DNA of 64,000 bases from Aurantimonas endophytica (GTDB taxonomy: Bacteria > Pseudomonadota > Alphaproteobacteria > Rhizobiales > Rhizobiaceae). Location of the stretch: the NCBI RefSeq assembly GCF_014196845.1, contig NZ_JACIEM010000005.1:62001-126000 (forward strand), written 5' to 3'. Of the stretch, positions 54,143-61,028 are shown one piece after another; positions within the stretch are counted from its first letter, which is position 1; each line of letters starts with the position of its first letter. The notes beneath the pieces were generated by a model. That model saw nothing but the letters and a program-made list of their open reading frames with translations. It made no database searches and was not told where the DNA came from. Made by a program: the position numbers and the translations under genes.

Positions 54143-54425
54143 CCTCGACCGCACGACGGTCTCCTTCACCCTCGATGGCCGGCCGGTCGATGGACGGGCG
54201 GGCGATACGGTCGCGGCCGCCCTTCTGGCGGCCGGCGTCGAGACCTGTCGCAGCAGCGCGGTCAGCGGCGAGCCCCGCGCGCCCTACTGCATGATGGGCG
54301 TGTGCTTCGAATGCCTGGTCACGATCGACGGCGTCGGCAACCAGCAGGGATGCCTCGTCGCCCTGCGTCCTGGAATGACGGTCGAGACGCAGATCGGCCG
54401 CGGCAAGAGGGAACTCGCCCGATGA
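54123..54425 (+). CDS. Small [2Fe-2S] subunit of the amine dehydrogenase (gamma)
   Basis: A 100-residue ferredoxin-like protein of the Fer2_4 class. The cluster ligands are Cys56, Cys61, Cys64 and Cys77 (C-x4-C-x2-C-x12-C); Cys42 is extra. The N-terminus VSFTLDGRPVDGRAGDTVAAALLAAG is the beta-grasp start. Such subunits are found in HcnA, SoxA-type and opine oxidase complexes, where they shuttle electrons between the two flavoproteins. The ATG at 54123 overlaps the previous gene by 20 bases, and the stop overlaps the next start by 4 bases. Confidence 0.9.
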   Translation: MFQRLPDLDRTTVSFTLDGRPVDGRAGDTVAAALLAAGVETCRSSAVSGEPRAPYCMMGVCFECLVTIDGVGNQQGCLVALRPGMTVETQIGRGKRELAR

Positions 54426-55858
54426 CCCCGATCGCGCATGTCGACCAGCTCGCGAAGACCTACGAACTCGTCGTGATCGGGGCAGGGCCCGCCGGCATGG
54501 CCGCGGCGACACTCGCCGCCGCCGCCGGCGCGTCGGTGCTGCTGGTGGACGAGAACCCGGCCCCTGGCGGCCAGATCTACCGCGGCATCGGCGCAACGCC
54601 GCTCAAGCGGCGTGCCTTGCTCGGCAAGGATTACTGGAAGGGCGAAGAGCTGACGAACGCCTTCGCGGCGAGCGGGGCGTCGTACTTTCCGGGCGCGACG
54701 GTCTGGCAGCTTGCTCCCGATCTCGAGCTGGGAATCTCTTCCGGTGGACGGACGGCGATGATCCGCGCGGCGCAAGTCGTCATGGCAACGGGTGCGCTGG
54801 AGCGGCCGTTTCCGATCAACGGGTGGACGCTTCCCGGCGTCATGACGGCAGGCGCGGCGCAGATTCTGCTGAAGACATCCGGCGTCACCGTGGACGGCAA
54901 GGTGGTGCTGGCCGGCAGCGGCCCGCTGCTCTGGCTGATCGCGGCCCAGTATCTGGAGAGCGGCAAGCATTTCGACGCCATCCTCGACACGACGCCGAGG
55001 GCGAACTGGAGCGCGGCGATCGGGCAACTGCCCCGCTTCCTGGCCTCGCCCTATCTCGCGAAAGGCCTGAAGCTGATGGCGAAGGTGCGCCGCAGGGCGC
55101 GCGTCATCTCGGGAGTGACGGCGCTGGAGGCGCAAGGGGAGGGCCATCTCGCCCGCGTGCGCTACACGAAAGGCGGCAAGGTCCACGAGATCGGAGCCGA
55201 TCATCTCCTTCTGCATCAGGGTGTAGTGCCGAATATCAACATGGCGAGCGCCAGCGGCTGCGAGCTCGAATACGACCCGCTTCAGCTCACCTGGAAGCCG
55301 AAGCTCGACGAATGGGGTCGCACCAGCGTCGAGGGGATCACCATCGCCGGCGACGGTGGCGGCATCGCCGGAGCGGAAGCAGCGGCGGAGCGGGGGCGGA
55401 TAGCGGGCCTCGCTGCACTGGCGGCGCTGCGGCGCATTTCACCGGAAGAGCGCGATCGCCGCGCCGCCCCCATCCGCGCGGTTCTGGCTCGCTATGATCG
55501 CGGGCGCGCGTTCCTGGATCGGCTCTACCAGCCGGCGCAGCAGTTCCGCGTCGCCGGCGACGACACGCTGGCGTGCCGCTGCGAGGAGGTGACGGGCGGC
55601 CAGATCCGCAACGCGGTGAAGACGCTCAACATCACCGGGCCCAACCAGCTCAAGTCCTTCCTGCGCTGCGGCATGGGACCTTGCCAGGGAAGGCTTTGCG
55701 GGCTGACCGTCTCCGAGACGATCGCCGAGGCGCGGGGCACGTCGGCGGAGGCGGTCGGCTATTATCGCCTGCGCGCGCCGGTCAAGCCGATCACGCTTGC
55801 CGAACTCGCCACGCTCGACATGAGCGAGACCGAAATCAAGACGGTCGCGCGAGGCTGA
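54422..55858 (+). CDS. FAD/NAD(P)-binding alpha subunit of the amine dehydrogenase (OoxA/HcnB-like)
   Basis: A 478-residue protein. The first dinucleotide motif VVIGAGPAGMAAATLAAAAGASVLLVDENP is near residues 17-46, the second (KVVLAGSGPLLWLIAAQYLE) near 160-180, and the TIAGDGGGIAGAEAAAERGRIAG segment near 309-331 is the second FAD contact. The C-terminal part (about 385-440) has a BFD-like [2Fe-2S] site with CRCEEV and GMGPCQGRLC. This is the domain order of opine oxidase OoxA, HcnB and D-hydroxyproline dehydrogenase alpha. It overlaps the gamma gene (ATGA). Confidence 0.9.
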   Translation: MTPIAHVDQLAKTYELVVIGAGPAGMAAATLAAAAGASVLLVDENPAPGGQIYRGIGATPLKRRALLGKDYWKGEELTNAFAASGASYFPGATVWQLAPDLELGISSGGRTAMIRAAQVVMATGALERPFPINGWTLPGVMTAGAAQILLKTSGVTVDGKVVLAGSGPLLWLIAAQYLESGKHFDAILDTTPRANWSAAIGQLPRFLASPYLAKGLKLMAKVRRRARVISGVTALEAQGEGHLARVRYTKGGKVHEIGADHLLLHQGVVPNINMASASGCELEYDPLQLTWKPKLDEWGRTSVEGITIAGDGGGIAGAEAAAERGRIAGLAALAALRRISPEERDRRAAPIRAVLARYDRGRAFLDRLYQPAQQFRVAGDDTLACRCEEVTGGQIRNAVKTLNITGPNQLKSFLRCGMGPCQGRLCGLTVSETIAEARGTSAEAVGYYRLRAPVKPITLAELATLDMSETEIKTVARG

Positions 55859-55863
55859 AAGGG

Positions 55864-56985
55864 ATGCCGAGCAGCGACGTCCTGATCGTCGGCGGCGGCC
55901 TGCACGGCTGCTCGGTGGCCCTGCATCTGGCGATGCGGGGCGCGTCGGTGACGCTCGTCGAGAAGGACTATCCCGGCCGCCATGCCTCCGGGGTGAACGC
56001 CGGCGGCGTGCGAAGCCTCGGCCGGCACCTCGCCGAGGTGCCGCTTTCGATGGCCTCGATGGAGCTGTGGCACCGGATCGAGGACCTGGTCGACGACGAC
56101 TGCGGCTTCGAGAGCCACGGCCAGGTGAAGCTCGCCGAGAGCGAAGCGGATCTGGAAAAATGCCGGGCGCGCGCCGAGGAACTGCGCCAGGCCGGCTTCG
56201 ACCATGAAGAGGTGATCGGCGAGGACGAGCTGCGGGATCTTGTGCCCGCCGCCGCGCCGCATGTCGTGGGGGGCCTGGTCTCGCGCGGCGATGGCGCGGC
56301 GTTGCCGTTTCGCACGGTGCAGGCCTTCCGGAACAAGGCGGAGCGGCTCGGCGCGCAGTTCGTCGAAGGGGTCGCCGTTGAGAAGATCAGGCGGCACGGG
56401 CGGATCTTCGTCGCGCAGCTCACGGACGGCCGTGAGTTCATGGCGCCGGTCCTGGTCAATGCCGCTGGCGCCTGGGCCGGCAGGATCGCGGAAAGCTTCG
56501 GCGAGGTCGTGCCCCTGGAAGTCGTCGCGCCGATGCTGATGATCACCGAGCGGCGCCCGCCCTTCCTTCGCCCCGTCGTCGGGGCGACCTCGCGCACGCT
56601 GTCCTTCAAGCAGTTCGGGAACGGTACCGTTCTGATCGGCGGCGGCTATCTCGGCCGGGCCGATCCCGACACCAACCGCACGATCCTCGACTACCCCAAG
56701 CTCGGCGAGAACGCGCGCACCGTCCGCGATCTTTTCCCGGTCATGCAGGACGCGCGGATCGTGCGGGCCTGGGCGGGAATCGAGGCGCGCATGGCCGACG
56801 GTATTCCGGTGATCGGGCCGAGCGCCACCGAGGATGGTCTGTTCCATTCCTTCGGCTATTCGCTGCACGGCTTCCAACTCGGTCCGATCTGCGGATCGAT
56901 CATCGCCGAACTGGTTTCGACCGGCCGCACGAACCTGCCGACCGCACCCTTTTCCATCGGGCGCTTCGCCAACCAGGCAGCCTAG
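55864..56985 (+). CDS. Second DadA-like FAD-dependent oxidoreductase
   Basis: A 373-residue DAO-family flavoprotein with the dinucleotide motif DVLIVGGGLHGCSVALHLAMRGASVTLVEKDYPGRHASGVNAGGVRSLG at residues 5-53. It is related to, but clearly different from, the beta subunit at 53.0 kb. GIEARMADGIPVIGPS near 302 and HSFGYSLHGFQLGPICGSIIAELV near 325-348 are conserved in this family. It lies 5 bases after the alpha subunit. It may oxidise the product of the first enzyme or a second imported amine. Either way it would release an imine, which fits the ridA gene downstream. Confidence 0.85.
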   Translation: MPSSDVLIVGGGLHGCSVALHLAMRGASVTLVEKDYPGRHASGVNAGGVRSLGRHLAEVPLSMASMELWHRIEDLVDDDCGFESHGQVKLAESEADLEKCRARAEELRQAGFDHEEVIGEDELRDLVPAAAPHVVGGLVSRGDGAALPFRTVQAFRNKAERLGAQFVEGVAVEKIRRHGRIFVAQLTDGREFMAPVLVNAAGAWAGRIAESFGEVVPLEVVAPMLMITERRPPFLRPVVGATSRTLSFKQFGNGTVLIGGGYLGRADPDTNRTILDYPKLGENARTVRDLFPVMQDARIVRAWAGIEARMADGIPVIGPSATEDGLFHSFGYSLHGFQLGPICGSIIAELVSTGRTNLPTAPFSIGRFANQAA

Positions 56986-57066
56986 GCGCCGCCCATCCTC
57001 TTTCGCCGCGCCACCTCGCATAGAGGCGGCGCATCTTCCCCGCTCCACAACAACCGGAGTCTTCCA

Positions 57067-57411
57067 ATGATCAACCGAATCCTCAAGACGCCGATCATGC
57101 ATCGCATGGTCGAGCACAACGGCGTCATCTATGTCGGCGGCCTCGTCGCCGACGACCGGTCGCAGTCGATGGGCGGCCAGACCGCGCAGATCTGCGAGAA
57201 GCTCGAGAAGCTGCTCGTCGAGGCCGGCTCGGACAAGACCAAGCTTCTCTCGGCGATGCTCTACATCACCGACATGAGCCAGAAGGGCGAGATGAACGAA
57301 GCCTGGACGAACTGGCTCGCGGCAGACGACCTGCCGACCCGCGCTACGATCGGCATCGCCGACCTCGGCGAAGACGTGCTGATCGAAGTGGTGGTGACCG
57401 CGGCCCGATAG
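57067..57411 (+). CDS. RidA-family 2-iminobutanoate/2-iminopropanoate deaminase-like protein
   Basis: A 114-residue protein of the YjgF/YER057c/RidA superfamily. It has the typical MVEHNGVIYVGGLVADD start, the LLVEAGSDKTKLLSAMLYITDM middle and the conserved catalytic-type Arg in LPTRATIGIADLGEDVLIEVVVTA, with Glu in the last strand. RidA hydrolyses reactive imines released by FAD- and PLP-dependent enzymes. It lies 81 bases after two FAD amine oxidases, so it probably clears their imine products. The Arg is present, so deaminase activity is plausible. Confidence 0.9.
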   Translation: MINRILKTPIMHRMVEHNGVIYVGGLVADDRSQSMGGQTAQICEKLEKLLVEAGSDKTKLLSAMLYITDMSQKGEMNEAWTNWLAADDLPTRATIGIADLGEDVLIEVVVTAAR

Positions 57412-57421
57412 GTTTCGACCG

Positions 57422-57486
57422 GCCGTCCTGGCGTTCCCGCCGAGGACGGCGAAATCGCATGCGGGGGAATTCGCTTCCCCCGCATG
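57422..57486 (+). terminator. Tandem strong hairpins after ridA
   Basis: Hairpin 1 (57422-57450) pairs GCCGTCCTGGCG with CGCC and AGGACGGC (12 bp, one bulged G, TTCC loop). Hairpin 2 (57458-57486) is a perfect 12-bp stem CATGCGGGGGAA/TTCCCCCGCATG with a TTCGC loop. They end the plus-strand operon; neither has a T tract, so termination may involve Rho or the hairpins may protect the mRNA 3' end. Confidence 0.55.
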
Positions 57487-57639
57487 ACGCCAGGCATCCC
57501 GTGGGCGCCTTTTCAGCGACGCCGCCTGCGCGGCTCGACCGGAGAGGGCACGCTTTCCATCTTCGTCGGGGAGCAATGTCGGACCGAGGCGGTCGCGCAG
57601 CCGGTCGCCGAGCAAGCTCACCGACGACCTCGAGATGCA

Positions 57640-57662
57640 ACACGGCGGCTGGGCCGCCGTGT
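57640..57662. terminator. Hairpin downstream of doxX
   Basis: A perfect 10-bp stem ACACGGCGGC/GCCGCCGTGT with a 3-base loop, 27 bases beyond the doxX stop on the minus strand. It probably terminates doxX. Confidence 0.5.
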
Positions 57663-57688
57663 AGGCGGATGAGGCCGCGTTTCGCGCC

Positions 57689-58114
57689 TTACTTCGCCGC
57701 CGGCGAGGTGCTGTCACTCTTTGCGAGCGTGGCGTCGATGCTCCAGGCGCCGGGGCCGGTGAAGAAAAGGAGCAGGAAGACGAAGCAGTAGAGAATGGAG
57801 GCGTCGCCGCCATTCAGCACGGGGTAGAAGCTCTGCGGCGCGTGGAACATCCAGTAGGCCACGGCCATCTCGCCGGCCAACAGGAAGGCTACGGGCCGGG
57901 TGAACAAGCCGAACAGGATGAACAGGCCTCCGACAAACTCCATGAGACCGCCGATCCCCGACAAGGAAAGCAGCTCCGGCAGGCCGCGCTCGGGAGCGGC
58001 CGGGAAACCGAAGAGCTTCTGGGTTCCGTGCGCCATGAAGATCAGGGCCGTCACGATGCGCAGCAGAGCGAGCGCATAGGCGCTGTAGCGATCGAGGAAG
58101 TTCAGCTGTGGCAT
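57689..58114 (-). CDS. DoxX-family membrane protein
   Basis: A 141-residue protein with four membrane segments (about residues 12-32, 52-75, 80-100 and 108-128). The DoxX motifs ALALLRIVTALIFMAHGTQKLFGFP near residue 13 and GGLFILFGLFTRPVAFLLAGEMAVAYWMFHAP near 64-95 are clear. DoxX proteins are poorly defined; some take part in thiosulfate:quinone oxidoreduction or in oxidative stress complexes. The ATG at 58114 has an AGGAGA ribosome site. The gene stands alone on this strand. Confidence 0.85.
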   Translation of the reverse strand: MPQLNFLDRYSAYALALLRIVTALIFMAHGTQKLFGFPAAPERGLPELLSLSGIGGLMEFVGGLFILFGLFTRPVAFLLAGEMAVAYWMFHAPQSFYPVLNGGDASILYCFVFLLLFFTGPGAWSIDATLAKSDSTSPAAK

Positions 58115-58570
58115 TGGTGTTCTCCTGGGGATGAGCGGTTCGTCGACCAGCCTGCATCTCTGGATGCGGACCCCGGGAGCCGCGGGCTGAAGGCGGTCGT
58201 TTCGTCGCGCCGCTCGGGGCGACGGCGTGAGGATGAGTGACATCAAATCATTTCAGACAGAAGACCATTCTCCGCCAGAACCGGTGGATGAACTTAGCCG
58301 GAAATATTCCAGACGACGACGGCGTGCGGGACCTGCGGGCGGAGGCCGTTGACCTCAGCCCGTCTGATCGGACGGCAAGCGCCCCGACACGTCAGCGGCA
58401 GAATCGAATCCAGGAAGTGCCCCGGCATGGCAGCTGCGCCGATCCGAGCGAGCTGCAGTCGAGTCAGGACGGGGGGCATGACCGCTGCATGCCCCGGCGG
58501 ATATCGGCAGACTGCCGCCGACCTGCGGCCCCGAAAGCAGGGGTGTCAGGCAGCCTCAGGAAAAATTTTA
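58115..58570. other. Intergenic region upstream of the small secreted protein
   Basis: No convincing gene is seen here. Open frames on both strands lack protein-like composition and ribosome sites. The region upstream of doxX presumably holds its promoter. The duplicated TACCG promoter module begins at 58571. Confidence 0.4.
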
Positions 58571-58637
58571 TTCCGATCGGTATAGAAGCTCTTGAAGCCG
58601 TCGATGATGCAATCCATCTGGGCCCTACCGATCGGTA
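58571..58637 (+). promoter_or_regulatory. Promoter module 1: two TetR-type palindromes flanking a sigma70-like promoter
   Basis: Operator A (58571-58582, TTCCGATCGGTA), then 9 bases, -35 TTGAAG (58592-58597), 17 bases, -10-like CATCTG (58615-58620), 5 bases and operator B (58626-58637, TACCGATCGGTA, a perfect palindrome). The palindrome centres are 55 bp apart. Operator B would overlap the start of transcription. The -10 is weak. The layout is identical to module 2 at 59249. It drives the small secreted protein gene at 58694. Confidence 0.6.
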
Positions 58638-58693
58638 CACATATCGCCGATCCTGCCGCGGAAAGCGCGGTACGAAACCCAAAGGATAAGACC

Positions 58694-58996
58694 ATGACAC
58701 GTCTTCTCGCCACCAGCGTCGCCGCGTTGGTTCTCTTCGGTTCCACAATGGCTTCGGCCCAATATGTGCCCGGTTCCAACGCGACGAGCCGCGCCAACGG
58801 CTATGCCGAGCGCCTGAAGGTTGCAATTGGGTATCCCGAAGCGGCCGGTCGCCCGCCCGCTCGGGCCTCGACTTTCGGCTATCCAGAAGCCGGGCGGCAG
58901 AACGTCGATATTCCGGGCTCTGACTACGCCCGCAAGCGAGCGGATGAAGCAGCTCGCGCAAGCGTACAGCGTCGCGTCGGCGTCACCGGCTTCTGA
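58694..58996 (+). CDS. Small secreted protein with GYPEA repeats (unknown function)
   Basis: A 100-residue protein of unknown function. A clear signal peptide (residues 1-22, hydrophobic LLATSVAALVLFGSTMASA, cleavage after Ala22) leaves a mature chain of about 78 residues. The mature part contains a short imperfect repeat, GYPEAAGR at residues 46-53 and GYPEAGRQ at 62-69, and a charged C-terminus with several Arg. There are no cysteines or membrane segments. The ATG at 58694 has an AAAGGA ribosome site 7 bases upstream. The promoter module is shared with the RND pump downstream, so it may act in envelope stress or efflux. I recognise no family. Confidence 0.7.
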   Translation: MTRLLATSVAALVLFGSTMASAQYVPGSNATSRANGYAERLKVAIGYPEAAGRPPARASTFGYPEAGRQNVDIPGSDYARKRADEAARASVQRRVGVTGF

Positions 58997-59071
58997 TCTT
59001 CACACTTGTTCCCGATGGTCAGAAACGGGATTTCGATCGACGTCTTCTGACAACCCGAGGAACGAACGATT

Positions 59072-59103
59072 GCTGCCCGGGCACGATCTTGCGCCCGGGC
59101 AGC
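59072..59103 (+). terminator. Hairpin after the small secreted protein gene
   Basis: A perfect 11-bp stem GCTGCCCGGGC/GCCCGGGCAGC with a 10-base loop, 76 bases after the stop. No T tract. It probably separates the small gene from the RND transcription unit. Confidence 0.5.
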
Positions 59104-59248
59104 ACTGGCGGTCATCGCCTGCCAGAGCAGAAGGCGCATGGCAGCAAACGGGCGGGGCCTGCCATCCATGGGCCGGCGATCGAGCAGATGGCCGGAGAGT
59201 CCGGATGAACCAGACGGGTGCGTCGGGAATGGATGCACAGACTTTCTG

Positions 59249-59315
59249 TACCGATCGGTAATTCCGGTCTTGACTGGACGGCGAGGCCCGATTAGCTGGT
59301 CCATACCGGACGGTA
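59249..59315 (+). promoter_or_regulatory. Promoter module 2: two TetR-type palindromes flanking a sigma70-like promoter
   Basis: Operator A (59249-59260, TACCGATCGGTA, perfect palindrome), 9 bases, -35 TTGACT (59270-59275), 17 bases, -10-like TAGCTG (59293-59298), 5 bases and operator B (59304-59315, TACCGGACGGTA). All spacings equal those of module 1 at 58571. It is the likely promoter of the RND efflux operon. A TetR-like repressor is inferred; none is encoded in this window. Confidence 0.65.
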
Positions 59316-59682
59316 CAGAACCCGCGGTTCCGCCGATCCGGCGAGAGCCGCGGCTCGGCAGGTGCGATGTGAGAGGGACGATGCAGCAGTCCGATCCAGT
59401 TGCCGAAGCAGCATTTGCAGGCAGCCACAGGCTGTCCCGGAGCAGAGCCCTGGCGGCAGATGTAGCCGACGGCCGGCCTTCGGATGTCGGGCGCCGCATC
59501 CGGCAGCTTCGCATGCCTGCCGTCAACTGTGCCGGAGACATCGCTGTCCGCGTTTCGAGCGATGCCGCCGCCGGCTCCTGAGCCGGACGCCGCACATCGA
59601 GCCCGCGAACTCCGTTCGGAGCGCGAGGCTTGGTGAATTCGCGGCCCCAAAGATTCTTCGAACTCCTTCGCGAGCGATACCC

Positions 59683-60873
59683 ATGAAACGGACAGTCTTT
59701 CGACGGCTCCTCTGGAGCTCGAGCCTGGCATTAGCCATCGCCGCGGGAGCGACGACCGCGGCCCTGAACGAAACGGGCCCTGCCGCGGCCGGCCAGGCGG
59801 CGGCCGCTGCCCCCCAGGCGCTGAAGGTTCCGGTCACGGCGGTGACGCCTCGGTCGGTGACGCTCTGGCGGGAATATTCCGGGCGGCTGGAAGCCGTCGA
59901 TCGGGTGGAGATCAGGCCCCGCGTCGGCGGCGCGATCCAGTCCTTTCACTTCCGCGAGGGCGCGCTCGTCAAGAAGGGCGATCTCATCGCGACGATCGAC
60001 CAGGCGCCTTATCAGGCGGCCGTCGCCAGGGTCCGGGCCGATGTCGAGGCGGCCGAGGCGCAGGTCCACCTCGCTGCGCTGGAAGTCACGCGCGCCGAGT
60101 CGCTGGTCACCTCCCGCACCGTCTCGCAGAGCACTCTCGACCAGCGCTCCAGTGCCTATGACCAGGCGGTCGCCAGCGCCGATGCGGCGAAGGCCGCGCT
60201 GACGACCGCAGAGCTCGATCTCGGCTATACCGAGGTCCGGGCGCCGATCGATGGGCGCATCGGCCGGATCGAGGTGACCGCAGGCAACCTGGTGGCGTCG
60301 GGCCTTTCGTCTGCCGTGCTGACGACGATGGTCTCGGTCGATCCGATCTATGCCGGCTTCGACGTGAATGCCGGCGATGTCGCCGAGATCCTCTCGGCGC
60401 TGCCGGATCAGGACGGACCGCTCCCCGCCTATGGCGACATACCGGTCGAGGTCCAAAGATTCGGCTCCGAGGGGGCGCAGGCGGCAGTTCGCGGCCATGT
60501 CCAGCTCATCGGCAACGAAGTCGATCCCAGCAGCGGCACGTTGCGGATACGGGCCTCGCTCGCCAATCCGAAAGGATCGCTCATTCCCGGGGAGTTCGTC
60601 CGCATCAGGCTGGGACAACCGAAGCCTGAGGACAGGCTGCTGATCAGCGAGCGCGCCGTTGGAACCGACCAGGACCGCAAATACGTGCTCGTCGTCGGCG
60701 AAGACAGGAAGGTCGAGTACCGCACCATCACGCTCGGTGCCACCGTCGACGGACTGCGGGTGGTGGAGGATGGCTTGAAGCCCGGAGAGCAGATCGTCGT
60801 CGAGGGGATCCAGTCCCTGACGCCCGGGACACTGGTCCAGCCCGAACCCGTCGCGCTGGCCTCTGCCGAGTAG
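59683..60873 (+). CDS. RND efflux periplasmic adaptor subunit (MFP, AcrA-like)
   Basis: A 396-residue adaptor. The N-terminal segment (about residues 8-27) is a signal or membrane anchor without a lipobox cysteine. The barrel-sandwich part EYSGRLEAVDRVEIRPRVGGAIQSFHFREGALVKKGDLIATID is near 65-107, followed by an alpha-hairpin (about 115-170), the return lipoyl half GYTEVRAPIDGRIGRIEVTAGNLV near 183-206, and beta-barrel and membrane-proximal domains to the end. It links the inner-membrane RND pump to an outer-membrane channel. The ATG at 59683 starts the signal segment; the upstream frame is not protein-like. Confidence 0.92.
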   Translation: MKRTVFRRLLWSSSLALAIAAGATTAALNETGPAAAGQAAAAAPQALKVPVTAVTPRSVTLWREYSGRLEAVDRVEIRPRVGGAIQSFHFREGALVKKGDLIATIDQAPYQAAVARVRADVEAAEAQVHLAALEVTRAESLVTSRTVSQSTLDQRSSAYDQAVASADAAKAALTTAELDLGYTEVRAPIDGRIGRIEVTAGNLVASGLSSAVLTTMVSVDPIYAGFDVNAGDVAEILSALPDQDGPLPAYGDIPVEVQRFGSEGAQAAVRGHVQLIGNEVDPSSGTLRIRASLANPKGSLIPGEFVRIRLGQPKPEDRLLISERAVGTDQDRKYVLVVGEDRKVEYRTITLGATVDGLRVVEDGLKPGEQIVVEGIQSLTPGTLVQPEPVALASAE

Positions 60874-61028
60874 TCGCGACGGTCTAGGACGGCCCGGCTC
60901 ACCCCCTGACGCCGGGCCGTCCTTCCACCCAGAGCCTTTCGAGATCCGACTGCCGTCGTGACGCCGGATTGCCCGGCGCCGGACACCCTGCTGCCGCAAC
61001 GCCCTCGCCGGCGAACGGAGAGACCCCC

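Larger units (their letters stand above)
58997..59682. other. Intergenic region and long leader upstream of the RND pump
   Basis: These 686 bases contain a hairpin (59072-59103), promoter module 2 (59249-59315) and then a leader of about 370 bases before the periplasmic adaptor gene. Open frames in the leader on both strands lack ribosome sites and protein-like composition. I see no gene. Confidence 0.45.

Noticed and set aside
58237-58689. A 150-codon plus-strand frame upstream of the small secreted protein
   Set aside because: It runs through the promoter module, has no ribosome site, and its composition is Arg, Gly and Pro rich without any pattern.
59138-59581. A 147-codon plus-strand frame and overlapping minus-strand frames upstream of the RND adaptor
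   Set aside because: They cross the promoter module and the leader, lack ribosome sites and show no protein-like periodicity.
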